A stretch of DNA of 11,820 nucleotides from Clostridiaceae bacterium (GTDB lineage Bacteria; Bacillota; Clostridia; Saccharofermentanales; UBA5734). A program made the translations under genes and the position numbers. Positions 5,905-11,820 of this stretch are shown piece by piece. Position 1 is the stretch's first letter; each line of letters starts with the position of its first letter. The notes below the pieces were generated by a model that searched no databases, was not told the DNA's origin, and saw nothing but the letters and a program-made list of their open reading frames with translations. The stretch lies in the NCBI GenBank assembly GCA_012727965.1, contig JAAYFZ010000192.1:1-11820 (forward strand), read 5' to 3'.

Positions 5905-6858
5905 ATGAATGATTCGAACAATACGGTCGCGAGACCGCTTGCGGATACTGATATCAGGCAGAGACTTGAGCTCTATAAGAAGAAAAAAGCCAGAAGAAGC
6001 AGACTAACTTTTTTTCTATTTATACTCCCGGCTCTTTTGTTTTTTGCCAATGTTGTTCTTGTTCCGTTCATTTCCGGCATTGTCTATTCTTTTACAGACT
6101 GGGGCGGCTTCAGTTTCGCCGGTTCACAATTTACAGGATTGGAGAACTATCGCACTGCCTTCTCGGATGCACGGTTCGTGCAGTCATTTTTGTTTTCTTT
6201 CAAGTATGCGTTTGCCATGCTTGTGCTGGTTAATTTGATTGGTTTTTCGCTGGCTCTTCTGGTCAGCAGTAAAATCAAGACAAAAAATGTGCTTAGATCT
6301 ATTTACTTCATGCCTAATATGATCGGCGGTCTTATCCTTGGTTTCATCTGGCAGTTTATATTCAGCAAACTTTTTGTTCAGCTCGGTGAGGTGCTGGGTG
6401 CTGAGGGTGCGTTTTTCAATTGGATCATCGATGAGAGGATGGCCTTCTGGAGTCTGGTCATCGTTGGCGTCTGGCAACAGGCTGGTTATGCGATGATCAT
6501 CTACATTGCCGGTCTGCAGAGCATATCAACTGATGTCAAGGAAGCTTCTCAGATTGACGGCGCTTCCTGGGGCAGACAGCTTAGACATATCCTGCTGCCG
6601 CTGATGGTGCCGTCTTTTACCATCAATATGTTCTTAACATTGTCAAAAGCACTCAAGGAGTACGACATCAACTTAGCTCTGACAAACGGCGGTCCGTATG
6701 GAACGACAGAGATGGTCGCTATGAATGTATTTCAGACGGCTTATCGTTTCAATGATTTTGCTGAAGCTCAGGCTAAGGCTGTTCTCTTCTTCTTAGTAAT
6801 CATGGTGATTACTCTGTTCCAGGTCAATTTGACATCACGGAGGGAGGTAAGCGCATGA
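5905..6858 (+). CDS. Sugar ABC transporter permease (MalF/UgpA type)
   Basis: A 317-residue inner-membrane subunit of a CUT1 carbohydrate importer. After a charged cytoplasmic N-terminus (KKKKARRSR) come about six membrane segments: the first is LTFFLFILPALLFFANVVLV, and the central ones enclose the ABC permease core. The cytoplasmic EAA loop that docks on the ATPase begins at residue 213 (EASQIDGA) and continues to the ILLPLMVPS turn. The motif ALTNGGPYGTTEMVA near the C-terminus is characteristic of MalF-like subunits. The start has GGGAGG eight nt upstream. Its last four bases overlap the next permease gene, which implies coupled translation and a heterodimer. Confidence 0.95.
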   Translation: MNDSNNTVARPLADTDIRQRLELYKKKKARRSRLTFFLFILPALLFFANVVLVPFISGIVYSFTDWGGFSFAGSQFTGLENYRTAFSDARFVQSFLFSFKYAFAMLVLVNLIGFSLALLVSSKIKTKNVLRSIYFMPNMIGGLILGFIWQFIFSKLFVQLGEVLGAEGAFFNWIIDERMAFWSLVIVGVWQQAGYAMIIYIAGLQSISTDVKEASQIDGASWGRQLRHILLPLMVPSFTINMFLTLSKALKEYDINLALTNGGPYGTTEMVAMNVFQTAYRFNDFAEAQAKAVLFFLVIMVITLFQVNLTSRREVSA

Positions 6859-7718
6859 GTGACATGAAAATGAGTACAAAAAAATCCATAACTGGTGCGA
6901 TCGTCGGCTGGATACTTTCGCTGATGGTCATAGGGCCGGTTTATATAATCGTAATCAATTCATTTAAAACAAGAGGCCAGATATTTTCTGATCAGCTTGG
7001 CTGGCCGGAGGTCTTCAGCTTCGAGTTCTACAGTGCGGCTGCCAAACAGATGTCATACTTGAACTCGCTCAAAAACTCATTGATTATTGTTGGCATCAGC
7101 GTTGTGTTCATAGTACTGATTGCTTCGATGGCCGCCTGGGCTCTGGCTAGGAGAAATACTCGAGGATCACGGATACTGTTCTATATGTTTTTGGCTACTA
7201 TGCTGATTCCGTTTCAGGCAGTCATGATCCCACTAATTCAATACTTCAATTCTTGGAGACTAGGCAGCGGCGATTTTGCCTTCAAAATGATCGACTCGCG
7301 CTACGGACTCATATTTATGAATATTGGTTTCGGCATGAGTTTATCAATATTCCTATATTATGGCTTCGTCAAGAGTGTGCCGCTTGAAATGGAAGAGAGT
7401 GCCAAGATCGACGGCTGTAATCAATGGTCAACCTTCTGGCAGGTCGTATTTCCGAACCTGCTGCCGATTACTGTAACCGTCGCTATTCTGAATGTGATCA
7501 ATTACTGGAATGACTATCTGCTGCCGTCACTTGTTCTGCGCAAGCCGGCACTTAGGACCATACCGTTGTCGACATTTTTCTTCTTCGGTGAGTTCAATAT
7601 CCAATGGAATCTGGCTCTGGCCGGGCTCGTCATGACTATCATTCCTGTGATCATCTTCTATCTGCTGGCTCAGAGGTACATCATCAGCGGTGTTATGGCT
7701 GGTGCCGTAAAAGGCTGA
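6855..7718 (+). CDS. Sugar ABC transporter permease (MalG/UgpE type)
   Basis: A 287-residue second membrane subunit of the same importer, with about six hydrophobic segments. Its EAA loop is at residues 180-187 (EESAKIDG), followed by FWQVVFPNLLP. The N-terminal segment GPVYIIVINSFKTRGQIF and the C-terminal YIISGVMAGAVKG are classic for MalG-like proteins, where the final Gly-rich turn ends the chain. The ATG shares ATGA with the stop of the previous gene, and a GGAGGGAGG-like site lies just upstream within that gene. The operon offers no ATP-binding subunit up to the window end. Confidence 0.95.
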   Translation: MSDMKMSTKKSITGAIVGWILSLMVIGPVYIIVINSFKTRGQIFSDQLGWPEVFSFEFYSAAAKQMSYLNSLKNSLIIVGISVVFIVLIASMAAWALARRNTRGSRILFYMFLATMLIPFQAVMIPLIQYFNSWRLGSGDFAFKMIDSRYGLIFMNIGFGMSLSIFLYYGFVKSVPLEMEESAKIDGCNQWSTFWQVVFPNLLPITVTVAILNVINYWNDYLLPSLVLRKPALRTIPLSTFFFFGEFNIQWNLALAGLVMTIIPVIIFYLLAQRYIISGVMAGAVKG

Positions 7719-7734
7719 CCAGTTACGATCATCA

Positions 7735-7755
7735 GGCAGCTGTTATTTTGCTGCC
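7735..7755 (+). repeat. Small hairpin before the phosphorylase gene
   Basis: GGCAGC (7735-7740) and GCTGCC (7750-7755) form a perfect 6-bp stem with a 9-nt loop, in the 55-nt gap after the permease gene and 5 nt before the ribosome site GAGAGG (7761-7766). No T-tract follows. It resembles the stem in the gap before the first permease, which also uses GGCAG/CTGCC-type arms. It may mark an mRNA processing or stability boundary between transport and catabolic genes. Confidence 0.4.
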
Positions 7756-7773
7756 GGAATGAGAGGTAAGCAT

Positions 7774-10700
7774 ATGACAGAGATGAACACTAACCAAGAA
7801 GTATTTCATCCTTGGAAAATTAGTGAGCCCAAATTATTATCCGATAGAATCAGAGGAAACGCGCATTATGCTTCTCTGTTCGCTCTTGGCAACGGCTATC
7901 TTGGTATCAGAGGAAGTCATGATGACGCGCTGCCGGGAATAGGCGGTCCAGAAGGAATAGAGGATCAGACCGGAACATTTCTCAACGGATTCTATGAGTC
8001 TGCCGATATACAGTACGGTGAGATCGCCTTTGGTTATGCCAAAGAGAGTCAAACGCTTCTAAACATAGCTAATCCACTGCCTGTCAGTTTGGAAGTTGAC
8101 GGTGTGCGTCTGAGCTTCTACCAAGCATTCAGAAACGGCGAAATCAGCGAATACCAGAGAGAACTCTCCATGAGCGACAGTATATTAGAAAGAGGCTTCA
8201 TCTGGACCTACAGTCCTGGCAAAAGACTGATGATCAGCAATAAACGCTTCGTCAGTCAGCAGCAAAAAGAATTGGCAGTCAGCAGCTACAGAATATTCGC
8301 TCTGGACGCAGATGTTGATATAACGATTGGCAGCTTCATTGATGGTATGGTCAGTAATCGCCAAGGCGGTGAAGACCCAAGAGTAGGCAGTGGTCTTAAG
8401 GGCCGCTCGCTGATCAACGATTATCAAAGTGCAGATCTTAATAAACTTATTATCTCCTTACAGCAGCATACGCGCCGTTCCGGCATGCGTTTGGGTTGTG
8501 CAGTCAGTCATAAACTGCTCATGGATGAACAGCAGTTAGATCATAACCGGATTCTGGCTGATGCGAACTCTATCGATGATCCGGATAGGCCGATGATCAG
8601 CCTTAAGCTCAGATGCGAGAAGAAACGTGCGCTGACACTTGAGAAATACATCGCTTATGCTGACACCCGCCGCATTAATGAAAAGGATCTTGAAGCATAT
8701 GTCAAAAATATAGCCGAAAAGAGTGCAGCCAAAGGGTTTCAGAAGCTCTACGATGAACAGAAAAAATTCATGGAGGATTTCTGGCATCATAGCCAGGTTC
8801 GAATAACAGGCGATCTGTCTCTGCAGCAAGGTCTGCATTTCAATATTTTTCAGCTCCTGCAGTCTGCAGGCCGTGACGGCTATACAAGTGTATCTGCCAA
8901 GGGTGTGTCAGGTGAAGGTTATGAGGGGCATTATTTTTGGGATACTGAGATGTATATTCTACCATTCTTTTTACATACATTACCTTGGATCAGCCGTGCT
9001 TTCCTGGAATATCGTTATCGCATTTTACCGCAGGCCAGACAGAGAGCAAGGGAAATGGGACATGAATCCGGTGCGCTGTTCGCCTGGCGCACGATAAACG
9101 GTAATGAATGCTCAGCCTACTATCCTGCAGGTACTGCACAGTATCATATAAATGCTGATATCGCCTATGCAGTCAGCCGGTATCTGGATTCTACAGATGA
9201 CGATGATTTCCTGTGGGATATGGGGGCTGAAATACTGTTTGAAACAGCTGAGCTCTGGCAGTGCCTTGGCTTCTACAATCCGCAGCATGAGAACCGCTTC
9301 TGTATACAGGGCGTCACGGGTCCAGATGAATATAATGTACTTGTTGATAACAATTACTATACGAATTTGATGGCTCAGGCTAATCTTAGCGCAGCAGCGG
9401 CTGCAGCGGCCCGCATGAAACAAGAGCGACCAGATAGATATGCAGAGCTTGCAGACAGGCTGAAGCTTAATCTGGATGAGCGATCGTCCCTCTGGCAGCA
9501 GGCGGCAGATAGTATGTACTTCCCATATGATGAACAAAGATCGATCTGCCTGCAAGATGAGGATTTCCTCGGGCGGCTGCCTTGGGATTTTGAGCATACA
9601 GAACAGGACAAGTATCCTTTGCTGCTGCATTATCATCCGCTTGTCATATACAGACATAGAGTGTGCAAGCAGGCCGATATGGTTCTGGCGCAAATGATGC
9701 ACAGCAGCCATTTCAGTATTGAAGATAAGAAGAGAGCCTATAATTACTATGAGGCTTGTACCACTCATGACTCTTCTCTAAGTGCTTCTATTCATGCAGT
9801 CATGGCCTGTGAACTTGGATATGTCCATAAGGCTTATCGCTATTTCATGCAGACCGCAAGACTTGATCTGGAGAACCATCATCAAAATACAGTTGATGGG
9901 CTGCATCTGGCTAATATGGCGGGCACATGGATGGTCATGGTCAACGGCTATGCCGGACTGAGAGTCGAAAAAGGCAGACTATACTTCAGTCCCCAGATTA
10001 GCAAACACTGGGAATCGTATCAATTTAGACTGGTACATAACGGTTGTCTGATCAATGTCGCTGTAAACTCGCGACAGGCTGTCTATACACTGATAGAAGG
10101 CACAAAGCTTGAATTCAATCACTTCGGCAGAGCATATAAGCTTGATCAAAATTATAGAGAGATTCAGTTAAGTCTGGAAGAAATCAGCACCTGTGCCCGT
10201 GGCCCTCTTAAGGCCGTCATTTTCGATGTTGACGGAGTACTTCTATCTACTGACGAACAGCACTATCTGGCATGGAAACAACTTGCTGATGAGGAAGGGA
10301 TCTACTTCGACCATACGATAAACGGCCGACTACGCGGTGTAAGCCGTATGCAGTCACTGGATATTATACTGGAAAAAGCCGACAGGACGTATTCTGAGGA
10401 AGAGAAGCAGGCGCTCGCTGAACGCAAAAATAATAATTACAGAGAGCTTATCAGTAAAATAACTCCTGACGATGTGCTTCCCGGAGTAATCAAGTGTCTT
10501 GACGCCTTCAAAGAACTTGGTCTGAGGCTTGCTACTGGCTCGTCAAGCAAAAACGCGCCCGAACTCCTCAGAAGAACCGGTCTGGCTGGCTATTTCGAAG
10601 CTACCGCTGATGGTAATGAGATCAGCCGCAGCAAACCTGATCCTGAGGTTTTCCTGGTGGCTGCAAATAAGCTTAAGCTTGATCCCGGCAGTTGCCTCGT

Positions 10701-10860
10701 TGTAGAAGATGCTGTATCTGGTATCGAGGCCGCAAAAGCTGGTGGTTTCAGATCGCTGGCAGTCGGCGATGCTGCCAGAAATTCTCTGCTCTGTGATCCT
10801 GACGCATTGGAACATAGTTTGAAATTTCTTGAGCCGGAGGATGTGCTGGATATATGTTAA
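7774..10860 (+). CDS. GH65 alpha-glucoside phosphorylase fused to beta-phosphoglucomutase
   Basis: A 1028-residue bifunctional enzyme. Residues 1 to about 805 are a full glycoside hydrolase family 65 protein: an N-terminal beta-sandwich, a linker, then an (alpha/alpha)6 barrel with HYFWDTEMY (W389-D390), VTGPDEYN with the general acid E519, KQADM (K632-Q633) and TTHDSSLS (H665-D666) near the phosphate site. It should split an alpha-disaccharide with phosphate, releasing beta-glucose 1-phosphate. Residues about 812-1028 are a complete beta-phosphoglucomutase of the HAD superfamily: FDVDGV with nucleophile D818 and acid/base D820, the substrate motif GVSR, RKNNNY, S923 and K926 in SSSKN, K954 in SKPDPE, and E978-D979. 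It would convert beta-glucose 1-phosphate to glucose 6-phosphate. ATG 7774 is chosen for GAGAGG seven nt upstream; an in-frame ATG at 7759 lies before that site. In most bacteria these two activities are separate adjacent genes. The loop at residues 446-462 (CSAYYPAGTAQYHINAD) lacks the maltose-phosphorylase HNEWEITFEE pattern, as I recall it, and suggests kojibiose-, nigerose- or trehalose-type substrates. Confidence 0.93.
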   Translation: MTEMNTNQEVFHPWKISEPKLLSDRIRGNAHYASLFALGNGYLGIRGSHDDALPGIGGPEGIEDQTGTFLNGFYESADIQYGEIAFGYAKESQTLLNIANPLPVSLEVDGVRLSFYQAFRNGEISEYQRELSMSDSILERGFIWTYSPGKRLMISNKRFVSQQQKELAVSSYRIFALDADVDITIGSFIDGMVSNRQGGEDPRVGSGLKGRSLINDYQSADLNKLIISLQQHTRRSGMRLGCAVSHKLLMDEQQLDHNRILADANSIDDPDRPMISLKLRCEKKRALTLEKYIAYADTRRINEKDLEAYVKNIAEKSAAKGFQKLYDEQKKFMEDFWHHSQVRITGDLSLQQGLHFNIFQLLQSAGRDGYTSVSAKGVSGEGYEGHYFWDTEMYILPFFLHTLPWISRAFLEYRYRILPQARQRAREMGHESGALFAWRTINGNECSAYYPAGTAQYHINADIAYAVSRYLDSTDDDDFLWDMGAEILFETAELWQCLGFYNPQHENRFCIQGVTGPDEYNVLVDNNYYTNLMAQANLSAAAAAAARMKQERPDRYAELADRLKLNLDERSSLWQQAADSMYFPYDEQRSICLQDEDFLGRLPWDFEHTEQDKYPLLLHYHPLVIYRHRVCKQADMVLAQMMHSSHFSIEDKKRAYNYYEACTTHDSSLSASIHAVMACELGYVHKAYRYFMQTARLDLENHHQNTVDGLHLANMAGTWMVMVNGYAGLRVEKGRLYFSPQISKHWESYQFRLVHNGCLINVAVNSRQAVYTLIEGTKLEFNHFGRAYKLDQNYREIQLSLEEISTCARGPLKAVIFDVDGVLLSTDEQHYLAWKQLADEEGIYFDHTINGRLRGVSRMQSLDIILEKADRTYSEEEKQALAERKNNNYRELISKITPDDVLPGVIKCLDAFKELGLRLATGSSSKNAPELLRRTGLAGYFEATADGNEISRSKPDPEVFLVAANKLKLDPGSCLVVEDAVSGIEAAKAGGFRSLAVGDAARNSLLCDPDALEHSLKFLEPEDVLDIC

Positions 10861-11820
10861 ACCAAGACCTTACTAGTTTTGATATAGAACAAGTGCCGTT
10901 TAGCTGCTATGGTGCCGATATAGCTTTTTCCAGAATAATTAATGGGCCGGAACAGTTTATCGGTCATCTTGGGCTGCGAAGTCTCTACGGTTTGTTTAGC
11001 GATCAGGAAACTTATCCCTTCATTTTGCTGGATGAACAGGAGAATTGGCTTGTGCCTGATTTGCAAATGTGTGCGGTCGAGCTTGAAGCAACCTCAGGGC
11101 AACGATTTATGAGGATGTGTTTTCATGATGATCAAACAGTGCATATGCAAGCTAATACCAGGCTGATGTTGGCAAAAACTGAGCTCAGAGGATTTTTAAG
11201 CGACAGAGTCATGCAGCATGAAAATGGTGTCTGGGAAATTGCCGGTGATGATGGTTCAATCAGAATAAGAGTTCATAAAGGAAGCATAATTAGTAGGTCT
11301 GGCTGGAGCAGCACAGGAAAAGTCTGTGAAAAAATAGAGGTCCTGTTGCTGCCTGATGCTGCTGGCCAACTTGATTTTTGTTTCTGGTATGCTGGCCTTA
11401 CAAGCATAGAGCCCGCCCATATAAGCTATATGAATGATTTGGCATGTCGCCGGGCTGAATACGAAGAATTCAAAAGAAAATTTACGACCAGCCTTGATAA
11501 ATATACCGAGACTATGGAGCTTGCAGCCTATATAAGCTGGCATTCAGTTGTTTTACCCGAAGGCTATATCAAACATCCTGTCATGCTGGTATCAAAAAAT
11601 ATCATGAATATGGTCTGGGGCTGGGACTATGCCTTCAATGCTTATGCACTGGTGGACAAGCAGCCTGAACTAGCTTACGCACAGTTCCTGGCTATGACAG
11701 CCATGCAGGATGAATTTGGCGCCTATCCTGATGCGTTCCACGCAAGAAGAGAAGTCAGATCATTTGTCAAACCTCCTGTTCAGGGATTCTTCCTGGACAA
11801 AATGTACCGGCTGTCTCCTC
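10854..11820 (+). CDS. Glycosidase-like (alpha/alpha)6-barrel protein, GH63/GH37-like (partial, 3' cut)
   Basis: An open frame of 322 codons that runs off the window end, so its length is unknown. It begins with ATG at 10854, overlapping the end of the fused phosphorylase gene by 7 bp; GGAGG at 10836-10840 lies 13 nt upstream, longer than usual, consistent with translational coupling. The first about 200 residues look like a beta-rich N-terminal domain without recognisable motifs. From about residue 250 the pattern changes to VWGWDYAFNAYAL, then QDEFGAYPDAF and SFVKPPVQGFF, which matches the barrel of GH63/GH37-like and MGH1-type glycosidases (compare the typical WSWDH...AL and KPPxHGW). It probably hydrolyses an alpha-glucosidic bond in the cytoplasm, since no signal peptide is seen. 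Acid and base residues cannot be assigned with confidence on a fragment. An amylo-alpha-1,6-glucosidase-like role is the main alternative. Confidence 0.72.
   Translation, partial: MLNQDLTSFDIEQVPFSCYGADIAFSRIINGPEQFIGHLGLRSLYGLFSDQETYPFILLDEQENWLVPDLQMCAVELEATSGQRFMRMCFHDDQTVHMQANTRLMLAKTELRGFLSDRVMQHENGVWEIAGDDGSIRIRVHKGSIISRSGWSSTGKVCEKIEVLLLPDAAGQLDFCFWYAGLTSIEPAHISYMNDLACRRAEYEEFKRKFTTSLDKYTETMELAAYISWHSVVLPEGYIKHPVMLVSKNIMNMVWGWDYAFNAYALVDKQPELAYAQFLAMTAMQDEFGAYPDAFHARREVRSFVKPPVQGFFLDKMYRLSP

Noticed and set aside
9112..9768. 218-codon open frame on the minus strand
   Set aside because: It lies wholly inside the GH65 catalytic domain, whose motifs are intact, and its translation has no family-like pattern.
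10857..11543. Minus-strand open frames at 10857-11066 and 11256-11543
   Set aside because: They oppose the plus-strand glycosidase-like frame, which is continuous for 322 codons and carries recognisable barrel motifs.

Overview
The window looks like chromosomal DNA of a low-to-mid GC Gram-positive bacterium, probably Bacillota (Clostridia-like). The grounds are purine-rich Shine-Dalgarno sites (GGAGG type) 6-9 nt before most starts, sigma-A-like promoters, an AraC regulator divergent from a lipoprotein-dependent sugar ABC importer, a GH65 phosphorylase with a Lactococcus-type beta-phosphoglucomutase, and a tRNA with encoded CCA. No transposase, integrase, phage gene, CRISPR array or rRNA was seen. 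The taxonomic placement is inference.

Left part (1-3420), housekeeping and signalling. The C-terminal end of a methyl-accepting chemotaxis protein is followed by a NarL/LuxR-type response regulator with no histidine kinase in view. A short-chain dehydrogenase/reductase on the minus strand converges on the regulator and overlaps it by 22 bp. An MFS transporter diverges from the dehydrogenase. A tRNA-Ser(GGA) follows; its likely promoter lies inside the last codons of the MFS gene. A hairpin with A- and T-tracts on its two sides can terminate transcription in both directions, for the tRNA and for the araC-type gene that approaches from the right.

Right part (3424-11820), a sugar-uptake and phosphorolysis locus. 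An AraC-family regulator (minus strand) is separated by a 403-bp control region from a plus-strand operon. The operon encodes a lipoprotein solute-binding protein, two MalF/MalG-like permeases, a 1028-residue fusion of a GH65 disaccharide phosphorylase to beta-phosphoglucomutase, and a (alpha/alpha)6-barrel glycosidase-like protein (GH63/GH37-like) cut by the window end. No ATPase subunit is present in the window, so the importer probably shares an MsmX-type ATPase or has one further downstream.

Proposed pathway (inference from families): an alpha-glucoside is bound outside the cell, imported, cleaved by phosphate into beta-glucose 1-phosphate plus an acceptor sugar, and the beta-glucose 1-phosphate is turned into glucose 6-phosphate by the fused mutase. 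The last enzyme may trim longer or substituted alpha-glucosides. Residues around the sugar-binding loop of the GH65 domain look more like the kojibiose/nigerose/trehalose type than the maltose type. The control region holds several inverted repeats placed at probable promoter sites, which suggests repressor or activator control in both directions.
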